64,000 nucleotides of DNA from Thermostichus vulcanus str. 'Rupite'. GTDB taxonomy: Bacteria; Cyanobacteriota; Cyanobacteriia; Thermostichales; Thermostichaceae. Below are positions 17,947 through 26,692 of the stretch, one piece after another (position 1 is the first letter of the stretch; the number at the start of each line of letters is the position of its first letter). Location: contig NZ_JAFIRA010000008.1 in assembly GCF_022848905.1 (NCBI RefSeq), positions 23,629-87,628 of the forward strand. The letters run 5' to 3'. The notes under the pieces are model-generated. The model had not been told where the DNA came from, made no database searches, and saw nothing but the letters and a program-made list of their open reading frames with translations. A program made the translations under genes and the position numbers.

Positions 17947-18948
17947 TCAAACAGGGGGCTCGATTGACGAAACAATATCGCGGATCACCGCCTCTGCCTC
18001 TTGCCGTTGGTTGCCAGCCATTTCTCCAGACCCGAGCAGAGAAATCCGATGCGCCAACACCGAGACGAACAACGCTTGTAAATCCTCTGGCAAGCAAAAA
18101 CTGCGCCCATTCACCAAAGCCTGCGCTCGTGCTGCCCGTGCCAAGGCCAACGCCCCACGCGTTGAGACCCCAGCCCGCAACAACTTGGAGGTGCGAGTGG
18201 CCTGCACCACCTGCAAAAGGTAATCCGCCAGGGATCCCTCTAAATGCACCTGATCCACTGCTGACTGAATGCGCCGCAACTCATTCAAAGAGAGCACTGG
18301 CTGTAAGGAATCGACTGGCTCGGCTTGTTGACGGTGTAAAAGGAGAGCTCGCTCGATCTCAGCACTCGGATAACCAATCGACAACCGCACCAGAAACCGA
18401 TCCAACTGACTTTCAGGTAGGGGATAGGTGCCGTGATATTCCAACGGGTTTTGGGTGGCCAAAACCATAAAGGGATCCGGCAGAGGATAGGTGCGATCAT
18501 CTACCGAGACCTGCTTTTCTGCCATTGCCTCAAGCAGAGCACTTTGGGTGCGGGGAGATGTGCGGTTAATCTCATCCGCTAGAATCACATGGGCAAAAAT
18601 CGGGCCGGGGCGAAATTCAAAATCGCCCTTGTCTTTGTTGAACAGGGTGAGACCCAAAATATCTGTCGGCAACAGGTCGCTGGTGAACTGAATGCGTTGA
18701 AAATCTGCCCCCAAACTGCGGGCTATGGCACGAGCCAAAGTGGTTTTACCCACACCTGGCACATCTTCCAGCAAGACATGGCCACCTGCAACCAAGGCGG
18801 TGACGACCGCCCACACCACCTGAGACTTGCCCTGAAACACCGATTCGACATTCGCCTTCAGCCGACCAATTTGTTGGTGTAACACCTGTAAGGCTTCTGC
18901 CGGGATCCGCGTTGAACCCGAAGCAGACAGGGTAGGGACAGCAGCCAT
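17947..18948 (-). CDS. MoxR-family AAA+ ATPase
   Basis: 333 residues. Walker A is EDVPGVGKTTLARAIA (about residue 67), Walker B VILADEINRTSPRTQSALLEAM, sensor 1 VLATQNPLEYHGTYPLPE, and ISLLGSG/ARAAR fall in the C-terminal lid. MoxR ATPases act as chaperones that mature or insert cofactors in partner proteins and are usually followed by DUF58 and VWA genes. None is visible downstream on this strand, so the partner is unknown. ATG 18948 is used, one codon inside a GTG at 18951. Confidence 0.88.
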   Translation of the reverse strand: MAAVPTLSASGSTRIPAEALQVLHQQIGRLKANVESVFQGKSQVVWAVVTALVAGGHVLLEDVPGVGKTTLARAIARSLGADFQRIQFTSDLLPTDILGLTLFNKDKGDFEFRPGPIFAHVILADEINRTSPRTQSALLEAMAEKQVSVDDRTYPLPDPFMVLATQNPLEYHGTYPLPESQLDRFLVRLSIGYPSAEIERALLLHRQQAEPVDSLQPVLSLNELRRIQSAVDQVHLEGSLADYLLQVVQATRTSKLLRAGVSTRGALALARAARAQALVNGRSFCLPEDLQALFVSVLAHRISLLGSGEMAGNQRQEAEAVIRDIVSSIEPPV

Positions 18949-19082
18949 CACTCATTCCAAAAGGAGCCTATATCCACCATACAGGTCGGATCCCCCTCCT
19001 CAACAGGAGATGGAATCCTGACAAACCCCAGTGGCAAACCGGAGTATCATAAGATTGGATGCCCCCACTAAGGATTTGAACC

Positions 19083-19523
19083 TTGGAACTGTCTTGTAAA
19101 AGTGAATACGCTCTACTGGCTCTCCTGGAATTGGCTCAGCACCACAATGATGGACAAGTCTTGCAAATTAAAGAAATCGCCGCCCATCAGTCGATTCCCG
19201 ACCGCTACCTAGAGCAGTTACTGGCCACCTTACGTCGGCAGGGATTGGTTCGCAGTCAACGGGGGGCCAAAGGCGGTTACTCTCTGGCACGGGCACCCTG
19301 GACGATCTCTCTGCTGGACGTGATCCAGGCCATCGAAGGGGAAGATCTGACCCGCTCCCGCGAGTTACCCACAGCGGATCCCACCCCCGAGCGGGAGGTG
19401 CTCCTCAAAGTTTGGCAGGATGTACAGGCTGCCGCAGTTGCTATTCTGCAAAAGACTACCCTTCAAGACCTGTGCGACCAGCAAGCGCAACAGCAACGAG
19501 CCAACCTGATGTACTACATCTGA
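19083..19523 (+). CDS. Rrf2-family transcriptional regulator without iron-sulfur cysteines
   Basis: 146 residues. The winged-helix N-terminus shows the family signature LSCKSEYALLALLELA, then the recognition part IPDRYLEQLLATLRRQGLVRS and RGAKGGYSLAR. IscR-like members bind a cluster through three Cys around residues 90-105; that region here (IEGEDLTRSRELPT) has none, so this looks like the redox-insensitive cyanobacterial type (compare Synechocystis slr0846, from memory). The start is TTG 19083 with AGGATTTG upstream; the N-terminus matches the family exactly at that point. Targets cannot be read. Confidence 0.82.
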   Translation: MELSCKSEYALLALLELAQHHNDGQVLQIKEIAAHQSIPDRYLEQLLATLRRQGLVRSQRGAKGGYSLARAPWTISLLDVIQAIEGEDLTRSRELPTADPTPEREVLLKVWQDVQAAAVAILQKTTLQDLCDQQAQQQRANLMYYI

Positions 19524-19623
19524 ACCCACCCCACCCATCCCAGGACTGTTCAAGACAGGCTGGGATCCCTGGCAAGTTTTGGGTTATCCTGAAGCGCATT
19601 GTTTTTTGACTGACCCTATTTCC

Positions 19624-20535
19624 ATGACCGTCCAATCTCCTCGCTCTCAGGCTGCTGATTCTTTTTCCTCGGAAGATTTTGCCCAGGCTTTAGACGCGCA
19701 AAACCTCGACTTTCGACCGGGACAGGTGGTGCGTGGTCGCATCTTCCAACATCAAAATGACGGTGCCTTGGTGGATATTGGCGGCAAATCTCCGGCCTTT
19801 TTGCCCTTGCGGGAAGCAGGGATCCGCCCAGTGGAGGATTTGAGCGAGCTGTTCCCCCTGAAAACGGAAGCCGAGTTTCTCATTGTGCGAGAAGACCGCG
19901 ATGGACAGATGCTGCTCTCGGTGCGTCGCTTGCAACTGAAGCTGATCTGGGAGGAACTGGCCCAGAAGCAAGCCAACGGCCAGACGGTGACGGTTCCGGT
20001 CATCGGCACCAACAAGGGTGGGGTGCTGGTGGATGTACAGGGGTTGCGCGGCTTTATTCCCCGCTCTCACCTCAACCAACGGGAAGATCTCAAGGAGCTG
20101 GTGGGGCAATCCCTGACCGCAGGCTTTATCGAAGTGAATGCAGAAGCCAACAAGCTGGTGCTGTCGCAACGGGTGGCAGCTCAAGCCGAGAACTTGGGCC
20201 GTTATGAGATTGGCCAGGTGGTGGAGGGCAAGGTGAGTGGTCTGAAGCCCTTCGGAGTATTCGTGGATTTGGAAGGGGTAACCGGCCTGCTACACATCAA
20301 ACAAGTGAGCCAAAGTTTTGTGGCCTCTCTGCCGGATTTGTTTAAGCCTGGCCAGTTGATCAAAGCAGTCGTGATCGACCTGGATGAAGCCAAAGGACGG
20401 ATGGCCCTTTCGACGCGGGTCTTGGAGAAGCATCCTGGCGAGGTGTTAGAGCAACTAGCGGTGGTTATGGATGAAGCGGAAGAACGTGCCAGTAAGTTAA
20501 AAGGGAAAATCACGACTGACGGCAAAGTTATCTGA
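19624..20535 (+). CDS. S1-domain RNA-binding protein, ribosomal protein S1-like
   Basis: 303 residues with three S1 domains: PGQVVRGRIFQHQNDGALVDIG (about residue 30), a middle unit with VPVIGTNKGGVLVDVQGLRGFIPRS, and a third, IGQVVEGKVSGLKPFGVFVDLEG. The three-domain size is that of cyanobacterial/plastid Rps1 rather than the six-domain enterobacterial S1. It probably helps mRNA bind the 30S subunit. Cyanobacteria often have two paralogues, so I give no rpsA symbol. ATG 19624 is used; the frame extends to 19579 with unrelated residues. Confidence 0.88.
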   Translation: MTVQSPRSQAADSFSSEDFAQALDAQNLDFRPGQVVRGRIFQHQNDGALVDIGGKSPAFLPLREAGIRPVEDLSELFPLKTEAEFLIVREDRDGQMLLSVRRLQLKLIWEELAQKQANGQTVTVPVIGTNKGGVLVDVQGLRGFIPRSHLNQREDLKELVGQSLTAGFIEVNAEANKLVLSQRVAAQAENLGRYEIGQVVEGKVSGLKPFGVFVDLEGVTGLLHIKQVSQSFVASLPDLFKPGQLIKAVVIDLDEAKGRMALSTRVLEKHPGEVLEQLAVVMDEAEERASKLKGKITTDGKVI

Positions 20536-20634
20536 AGCTATCTGATGCAACCTTGCTATCGCGGCACAGGGGGGTATTCCTAATGGGCAGGGATCCCTTT
20601 CCCCCACTAGAATCAAGCTCAATTTCGTCAGTCA

Positions 20635-21297
20635 ATGCTGCGCTATAGTTGGGTCAACCGTTCAGCCCAAAGCGTTAAGCCTGTGAGCGATACCAATCAG
20701 GAAATCAAAGACTTACTGGTGCTCCTGGCCCAGCAGGTGACAGGACTTGGCGAGCGAATGACGCGGATTGAGGAAGGTTTCTCCACCCTCGACAAGAAGA
20801 TAGAGGTGGGATACTCGGAGCTGGATAAGAAAATAGAAGCTCAGTACACAGCCCTCGACAAGAAGATAGAGGTGGGATACTCGGAGCTGGATAAGAAAAT
20901 AGAAACTCAGTACGCAGCCCTCGACAAGAAGATAGAGGTGAGGTACTCAGAGCTGGATAAAAAAATAGAAGCTCAGTACGCAGCCCTCGACAAGAAGATA
21001 GAGGTGGGATACTCAGAGCTGGATAAAAAAATAGAAACTCAGTACGCAGCTCTTGAGAAGAAAATAGATGCCCTCGACAAGCGAATGGAAGTAGGCTTCA
21101 CGGAGGTGAGAGGGGAGTTTAAGCGAATCGATGGGGATTTGCGACGGGTGGAGGAAACCTTAGCCAGCAGGATGGATGGAATGAACAAGCGGGTGGACAA
21201 CCAGGAGTTTTTCAATCGAGGTGTGCTCCTGGCCGCTATTGGAGGTACATTGGGCGCTGTTGCTAAGGTTCTCTTTTTCCCAAACTCTGGACTGTAG
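20635..21297 (+). CDS. Hendecad-repeat coiled-coil protein with C-terminal membrane anchor
   Basis: 220 residues. Residues about 52-139 are four copies of a 22-residue unit, itself two 11-residue halves (LDKKIEVGYSE and LDKKIEAQYTA). An 11-residue period fits a right-handed hendecad coiled coil. Before it lies an amphipathic EIKDLLVLLAQQVTGL; after it RMEVGFTEVRGEFKRID and VEETLASRMDGMNKRVDNQEF lead to a membrane segment (FNRGVLLAAIGGTLGAVAKV), giving a probable tail anchor. A paralogue sits at 34044-34439. GTG 20683 may be the real start, since the paralogue begins at that point. The function is unknown; the family resembles uncharacterised cyanobacterial coiled-coil proteins. Confidence 0.8.
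   Translation: MLRYSWVNRSAQSVKPVSDTNQEIKDLLVLLAQQVTGLGERMTRIEEGFSTLDKKIEVGYSELDKKIEAQYTALDKKIEVGYSELDKKIETQYAALDKKIEVRYSELDKKIEAQYAALDKKIEVGYSELDKKIETQYAALEKKIDALDKRMEVGFTEVRGEFKRIDGDLRRVEETLASRMDGMNKRVDNQEFFNRGVLLAAIGGTLGAVAKVLFFPNSGL
20788..21051 (+). repeat. Four 66-bp in-frame tandem repeats
   Basis: Copies start at 20788, 20854, 20920 and 20986, each opening CTCGACAAGAAGATAGAGG. Copies differ at only a few bases, and codons 12-22 of each unit are a diverged copy of codons 1-11. Changes keep the frame. The near identity of the units implies recent expansion by slippage or unequal exchange, so copy number may differ between strains. Confidence 0.95.
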
Positions 21298-21360
21298 CTC
21301 CTGGGTTCTGCAGTCTTATCTAGGGATCCAAACTTTCTCTCTATTTTTATTTATCTTTGT

Positions 21361-22575
21361 TTATGTTTTGGGCAAGCGGTACTGACCGACAATGCGCCGA
21401 GCAAAGGCAGGAACATGGTGTTCTAGCTTTTCCGGATAGTGGCGGCGGACATACAGATAGTTGCGGGTGAAATGGGAATCAATGGAAAAGCGGGCATATT
21501 CCAACCCCTGCGGTCCAATCCGTTCAATAACTGCTCCCATGAGGTGGGCCAACCACATCGGCAAGGTCATGGCTTGATCGTAGGCTTGGATCCCTTGTTG
21601 AACAGCAGCCTGCCGGGATCCCTTGGATACTACCGGCTGCGTTTCCAGATCCTCCCACACCAGCTCCAGCAATTCTCGCCCACGCCGATTGCGCACCACC
21701 AACCATTGCCAGCCCAACGGGGATCCCATATAGCCCACCACCAGATCCGCCAAGGCATTCACATAGTCAAAACAACTGAGGCAGGAGGGGGCAAAAACAT
21801 CCTTTAATTGCTTGGTATTGAGGCCAAAAAAGGGCACCTTTTCCACTGAGCCATCTTCGTGCTTGAAATGGACGCGGAAATCCTGCATGAATTCATAATG
21901 CACAACCGTATCTGGGGAGCGGCTGGTGGTTTCCAGAAATTTTTGCAACCCGGCCCGGCTAACATTATCCACACAAGGGGTGCCCAATACGTAGAGTTTT
22001 TCTAGACCTAGCCTTTTCTCTACCGCCCGCAAGGCTTGAATTTGACAACCCACCCCGATTACCAACAGCCGTTTTAGGCCGCTTTGCTCCACCTGTTCCA
22101 AAACAGACAAATTGGGGGATAACGTCGGTTTATTGACCCGTGCCGCCAAAACTTCCTCGGGGGTACGCGCCAAAATCGGTTGCGGCTTAAAGCGATCCTG
22201 CGCATCCGCTTGCACGCACACCACCCCCTCCACCAAGCCGGTATTGAGTGCTTTCATGCCGATGCTGCTGACAATGCCTGTCCACTGGGCTCCCTCGATC
22301 GGATCCCGTTTGCGGGCCGTGAACATCTCTTCGTAAATGCCGAAGTAATCGGTATCCGAAACCTCCGAGGTTGGGGATCCCGTCCGTACCGATTCCCGCG
22401 ACCGTCCGTGGGTTTGTTCCTCCAATTCCGTAAATTGCTGTTTTAAGAACGCACAGGCTTCTTTGACCTGCGCCACGTAATGGGTATCGCAAAGGCCGCA
22501 CTGGCTGCACAGCTCTTTGGCAGGGTAGTGGCCGGAACGGATGGGTCGGGCTGGACGTGAGGAACGGGATCCCAT
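21361..22575 (-). CDS. bciB: Ferredoxin-dependent 3,8-divinyl (proto)chlorophyllide 8-vinyl reductase
   Basis: 404 residues of the FrhB/FdhB-like flavin and iron-sulfur family, matching the cyanobacterial 8-vinyl reductase (Synechocystis slr1923 type). An N-terminal CSQCGLCDTHY gives cluster-binding Cys, and further conserved Cys occur in GVGCQIQALR, GTPCVDN and APSCLSCFDYVN. The enzyme reduces the 8-vinyl group of divinyl chlorophyll precursors with ferredoxin electrons. The related 7-hydroxymethyl-chlorophyll a reductase and F420 hydrogenase beta subunits share these motifs, but the size and cyanobacterial setting favour BciB. The start is ATG 22575. Confidence 0.87.
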   Translation of the reverse strand: MGSRSSRPARPIRSGHYPAKELCSQCGLCDTHYVAQVKEACAFLKQQFTELEEQTHGRSRESVRTGSPTSEVSDTDYFGIYEEMFTARKRDPIEGAQWTGIVSSIGMKALNTGLVEGVVCVQADAQDRFKPQPILARTPEEVLAARVNKPTLSPNLSVLEQVEQSGLKRLLVIGVGCQIQALRAVEKRLGLEKLYVLGTPCVDNVSRAGLQKFLETTSRSPDTVVHYEFMQDFRVHFKHEDGSVEKVPFFGLNTKQLKDVFAPSCLSCFDYVNALADLVVGYMGSPLGWQWLVVRNRRGRELLELVWEDLETQPVVSKGSRQAAVQQGIQAYDQAMTLPMWLAHLMGAVIERIGPQGLEYARFSIDSHFTRNYLYVRRHYPEKLEHHVPAFARRIVGQYRLPKT

Positions 22576-22713
22576 GGAGTCTTCAGGAAAAGCACCTCCT
22601 TCAGTTTGGGGTCAAAACCTCCTGCAGAGGGTAAAGAACTATAAGATAAGGGATCCCCGGCAAAGGATAACCCTCTAGATGCTGCACCTCCCGCCCCCGT
22701 AGGCATGGCAGGA

Positions 22714-23316
22714 TCACAGATCGCTGTAGCGTTCTTCCGACCAAGGTTCGCCGCGCATGTGGTAGCCGTTGCGTTCCGAAAAACCCGGTTGATCTTCTGG
22801 GAGAAACTCCAGGCCGCTAATCCACTTGGCACTTTTCCAGGCGTAGAGATGGGGTATCAGAGTCCGCACCGGGCCGCCATGATCCACCGGGAGCCGCTCC
22901 CCTTCTAGGGTATGCACAATATAGTTTTCGGGACGGATGAACTCCTCTAGGGTCAGGTTGGTGGTGTAGCCGCCGTAACAATGTTGCATCACCGCCTTGG
23001 CCTCAGGACGAATCGACACCGCCGCCAACAAATCGGGGATGCGCACCCCCGCCCAGGTTACATCCAGCTTCGACCAGCGGGTGACACAGTGAAAATCTGC
23101 CGTGAAGGTGTGTTGGGGCAGCGCCAGCAGATCCTCCCAGGTAATCACCACCTCTTTTTCTACGCATCCCCAAATGCGCAACTGCCATTCTTCCGGCTGG
23201 ATCACCGGGGTATCCCCGTAGGTGAAAACGGGAAAGCCCCGCGCCAAATGCTGCCCAGGAGGCACTCGGCCAGACAAGGGATCCTCTCCAACCAACTTTT
23301 GAAAAAACTTGCCCAC
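22714..23316 (-). CDS. YuiH-like molybdopterin-dependent oxidoreductase (sulfite oxidase fold)
   Basis: About 200 residues. The cofactor-binding core is present: GFPVFTYGDTP, then FHCVTRWSK with the Cys that ligates molybdenum in this superfamily, TWAGVRIPDLL, and GGPVRTLIPHLYAWKSAKWI. There is no signal peptide or heme domain, so this is a stand-alone molybdenum-domain protein of unknown substrate. GTG 23316 (giving VGKFFQK..) fits homologues best in my recollection; a TTG at 23361 is the longer option. With moeA at 39186 it points to active molybdenum cofactor use. Confidence 0.78.
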   Translation of the reverse strand: MGKFFQKLVGEDPLSGRVPPGQHLARGFPVFTYGDTPVIQPEEWQLRIWGCVEKEVVITWEDLLALPQHTFTADFHCVTRWSKLDVTWAGVRIPDLLAAVSIRPEAKAVMQHCYGGYTTNLTLEEFIRPENYIVHTLEGERLPVDHGGPVRTLIPHLYAWKSAKWISGLEFLPEDQPGFSERNGYHMRGEPWSEERYSDL

Positions 23317-23435
23317 CCTATCCCCCTTGCTCTGCGTTCCCGTCAGCGGAACGGAGTCCAAGCGTCGCTACTACCCACCCTATCCCCAAAAGCCCTCGAC
23401 AGGGTGAGAGAACCCTGCGAGAAGACAGAAATCGC

Positions 23436-24074
23436 TTAAACTCGGTTTTTGCCCAACCCACTTTCCATGGCCCAACGCGCCAATTCCGTACGGTTGTGGA
23501 GGCCAGTTTTACCCAACATGTTGCTGACATGGCTTTCGATGGTGCGCTGGCTTACCCCAAGAGCATCCGCGATCTCCCGATTGGACATCCCCTTAGCCAC
23601 ATATTGGATCACTTTCGTTTCCGTTGGAGTGAGGTCAATTTCCCGATCCAGTTTCATGATCGGTTGAATGCCGATATTTTGCATTTGCAACAAGCGATCC
23701 GTATGTTTCAAAGAAGACTCCACCTGGGCTACCAATTCTTCTGGTTCAAAGGGCTTAACCATGTAAACATCCGCCCCTGTGGTGAGGCCGCGTACCCGAT
23801 CCGCCGTTTGCCCGCGTGCCGACAAAAAGATCACCGGCACCCAATCGGTGGCAGAATTCGCTCGAATCGTCTCCACAAAGGTGTAGCCGTCCATCTCCGG
23901 CATCATCACGTCACAGATGATCAGGTCAGGGGTAAAGTTACGCATCGCCTCTAGCCCCTCTCGACCGTTGCTGGCTGGGATCACTTCATAGCCGCGAAAC
24001 TCCAGGTAGTCCTTAACCAGGAGGATCAAGTTCGGGTCATCATCAATGAGCAACAAACGCTTTGGGTTATCCAC
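23436..24074 (-). CDS. NarL/LuxR-type response regulator (Ycf29/TctD-like)
   Basis: 212 residues. The receiver domain has LLLIDDDPNLILLVKDYL, the phosphoacceptor Asp in DLIICDVMMPEMDG, Ser/Thr in IFLSARG and Lys in YMVKPFEPEEL. A LuxR-type DNA-binding domain follows with LTPTETKVIQYVAKGMSNREIA and SQRTIESHVSNMLGKTGLHNR. It closely resembles the cyanobacterial and algal-plastid Ycf29 group; no histidine kinase is adjacent. GTG 24074 with AAGG about 8 bases upstream gives a normal N-terminus, whereas the open frame reaching 24164 adds 30 unrelated residues. Confidence 0.88.
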   Translation of the reverse strand: MDNPKRLLLIDDDPNLILLVKDYLEFRGYEVIPASNGREGLEAMRNFTPDLIICDVMMPEMDGYTFVETIRANSATDWVPVIFLSARGQTADRVRGLTTGADVYMVKPFEPEELVAQVESSLKHTDRLLQMQNIGIQPIMKLDREIDLTPTETKVIQYVAKGMSNREIADALGVSQRTIESHVSNMLGKTGLHNRTELARWAMESGLGKNRV

Positions 24075-24536
24075 AGTTCGCCTTTTGCTTGCTTCAAAAC
24101 TTAGAGGGCTGAAGAGGAGCGCACGAGAGAAAGGACAAGATTGCCCCCCACGATCTCGGCCCACAACTATAATACCCAGGGATACCCAGGGATCCGATAG
24201 TTTACTGAACCTCTGTCGCTAAAATTTAACCCAAACCTGCCGACATATGTAGATGTTCCCTTATACATCTTTTATACAAAATTGGCAAGTTATCAGCAGA
24301 CGTGAGTTCGCCCAACCTCAAAGGCTTAACCACTGCATCGGGCTGCTTCAGAGGTTTCCTCACAGTTCAGATCCAGTCAGATCCAGGAACCCCATTCTTT
24401 GATGTTGTCTTTGGACTTTGCCCAGCCAGCACTGTTTTGTTACAACTCACGCTCTTATGTCCCAGTATGCCTGCACATGGGCAGATGAACGGAGCTGATG
24501 GAGAATGGGAGAAAAGCCTGAGCCGAGGAAAACAGG
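24075..24536. other. Intergenic region between the response regulator and the exoribonuclease gene
   Basis: No supported gene in 462 bp. It separates two divergent genes and must contain both promoters. A TATAAT lies at 24168-24173, immediately followed by two copies of ATACCCAGGG (24172-24181 and 24182-24191). I see no convincing -35 box at the right spacing. One short ORF (24302-24574) lacks family features. Confidence 0.35.
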
Positions 24537-26579
24537 GTGGAAAAGGGCACGCTGGTGGAGTTTCGTCACAATAGCGACCGTGTGTTGGCGGTGGTTCAGG
24601 GCACAGAAGGCAAGAAAAACCTGTTGCTGGGGGTCTCTTCGGGTCAAGTCCACAGCGTTCATCCCCGTCAGATTACCTTTGCTCTGAATGGCGGCTCCAG
24701 CTTTACCGCTTCTGATATTCCCGGCTTTTGGGAAGCCGTACAAGCCAAATTGGATCCCGAGAGTCTGGCGGTTGCCTGGGAACTGGTGCAAGAAGACCGC
24801 CACACTCTCAGTCTGTCTGAGATGGCCCAGTTGTTGTTTTCCGATGACTCCCCCATTTCTACCTACGCCACCTACCGCCTACTCAGCGACGATCGCACCT
24901 ATTTCAAGCCGAAAGGGGAAGGCTACGAACCGCGTACTCCAGCTCAGGTGAAGGAGATTTTGCATCAGATTGCGGTTACCCAACAACGGCAGCAGGAACA
25001 GGCGGAGTTTGAAGCCCATGTGCAACAGGCTTTGGCCCATCCTGGGCAAGGATATGCCTGGACTGCTGCCGAACGGGCACGGTTGGAGTTGCTGGAGCGA
25101 TTGGCTTTGCAGGGGGCAGCGGCAGCGATTCGCAGCCACGACGATCTTTCCCACAACCTCAACGTCTCGGATCGGGAACGGGCCTCGCAACTGCTGGAAC
25201 AGATGGGCTTTCCCGCTACCCCTCAAGGGGCCTTCGATGCGCTGATTGCTCTGGGCTTGTGGAGCCGCCACGAAAACCTGGCCCTACGCCTGACCGGGAT
25301 CCCGACCCAATTCCCAAAGGAGGTGGAGCACTATACTCAAACCTTGCTGGAGGATCCCCCGCCTGAAAACTTGCCCATACCCCGCCGCGATCTCACCCAG
25401 CTTCACACCTACACCATCGACGATGCCAGTACCCGCGATATTGACGATGCCCTCAGTATCGAGTCTTGGTCTGAAGAGCAGGTGAAACTGTGGATCCACA
25501 TTGCCGACCCCAGCCGCTGGGTGCAGTGGGGGGATCCCCTCGATGTGGAGGCCCGTAAGCGGGGTACGAGTGTGTATCTGCCCGAACAAGTCATCCCGAT
25601 GTTCCCGCCGCAACTGTCGACTGGCCCGATGAGCTTGGTACAAGGGGAAGTTCGGCCTGCCCTTAGCTTTGGCATTGTGCTGGGATCCGATGGCCAGGTG
25701 CGGGAGTTTGAAATTTGCCTTAGCCAAATCAAAGTCACCTACCGCCTCACCTACGAAGATGCGGACGAGATGCTAGAGCTGGGGGCCGAAGCGGAACTTA
25801 CCGCTATTGCACGGGCAGCTCAGTGGCGCTACGCTTGGCGCATGAGTCAGGGGGCCATCCAGATTGGCCTACCGGAACAAGATATCAAGGTGATTGACGA
25901 GATCCCACATCTGCGGGTGATCGAAGATACTCCTGCGCGGCAGATGGTGGCGGAAATGATGGTGTTGACCGGGGATGTGGCGGCCCGCTTCACCCACCAA
26001 AATGGGATCCCGGTGCCCTATCGCCTGCAGCCAGCTCCCGATTTGCCTTCCCCTGAAACCCTGGATCTCTATCCCCAAGGGCCTGTGCGCTCCTTTGCCA
26101 TCATGCGTTGCCTATCGCGGGCGGAAGTGGCCACCCAACCCGGACGCCACACAGGATTGGGCCTGGATGCCTACTGTCAGGTGACCTCCCCGATTCGCCG
26201 CTATGCGGATTTGCTGGCTCACTACCAGATCAAAGCCTTTTTGCAGGGGGATCCCTTGCCTTTGACAGAGTCGGATGTGCAGCAGTTGTTGCTGGCTTTG
26301 GAGCCGGGTACTGCCGAAGCTGTTCAGGTGGAGCGCAAATCCAAACGCTACTGGAGCATCGAATATCTGCGCCTGCGACCGGGCCAGGTATGGCGGGCTT
26401 TGGTGCTGGGCTATCTGCGGGAGCACGAGAATTTGGTGCTGGTGATGCTGGATGAAATCGCCTTTCGGGTGCCTGTGAGGTTAGAACGTCAAATCCCCCT
26501 TGGGGCTTGGATTGAACTCGAAGTGCTGAAAGCGGATCCCCGTGCAGATGTCATCGAATTGCGGCAGGTGGAAGAGTAA
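24537..26579 (+). CDS. Exoribonuclease of the RNase II/RNase R family
   Basis: 680 residues. A short N-terminal RNA-binding region precedes the RNB catalytic domain with TIDDASTRDIDDALSIE (metal-binding Asp cluster, about residues 299-315), LWIHIADPSRWV, GTSVYLPEQVIPMFP and YCQVTSPIRRYADLLAHYQI near the C-terminus. It degrades RNA 3' to 5'. The length is near E. coli RNase II (644) and shorter than RNase R (813); cyanobacteria usually have one such enzyme, often labelled vacB/rnr. The start is GTG 24537. Confidence 0.9.
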   Translation: MEKGTLVEFRHNSDRVLAVVQGTEGKKNLLLGVSSGQVHSVHPRQITFALNGGSSFTASDIPGFWEAVQAKLDPESLAVAWELVQEDRHTLSLSEMAQLLFSDDSPISTYATYRLLSDDRTYFKPKGEGYEPRTPAQVKEILHQIAVTQQRQQEQAEFEAHVQQALAHPGQGYAWTAAERARLELLERLALQGAAAAIRSHDDLSHNLNVSDRERASQLLEQMGFPATPQGAFDALIALGLWSRHENLALRLTGIPTQFPKEVEHYTQTLLEDPPPENLPIPRRDLTQLHTYTIDDASTRDIDDALSIESWSEEQVKLWIHIADPSRWVQWGDPLDVEARKRGTSVYLPEQVIPMFPPQLSTGPMSLVQGEVRPALSFGIVLGSDGQVREFEICLSQIKVTYRLTYEDADEMLELGAEAELTAIARAAQWRYAWRMSQGAIQIGLPEQDIKVIDEIPHLRVIEDTPARQMVAEMMVLTGDVAARFTHQNGIPVPYRLQPAPDLPSPETLDLYPQGPVRSFAIMRCLSRAEVATQPGRHTGLGLDAYCQVTSPIRRYADLLAHYQIKAFLQGDPLPLTESDVQQLLLALEPGTAEAVQVERKSKRYWSIEYLRLRPGQVWRALVLGYLREHENLVLVMLDEIAFRVPVRLERQIPLGAWIELEVLKADPRADVIELRQVEE

Positions 26580-26692
26580 CAGCCAACAACAGCACAATCA
26601 AGGTCAGGAGCTAGAACAGAACTTGGAATGATCCTGCGTCGAGGATCCCAGCAGCCTTTAGGATCCGGGGGCACTGAAAGGAGCAAGCATCC

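Noticed and set aside
20788..21051. CRISPR-like array
   Set aside because: Repeats are contiguous, in frame and protein-coding, without spacers.
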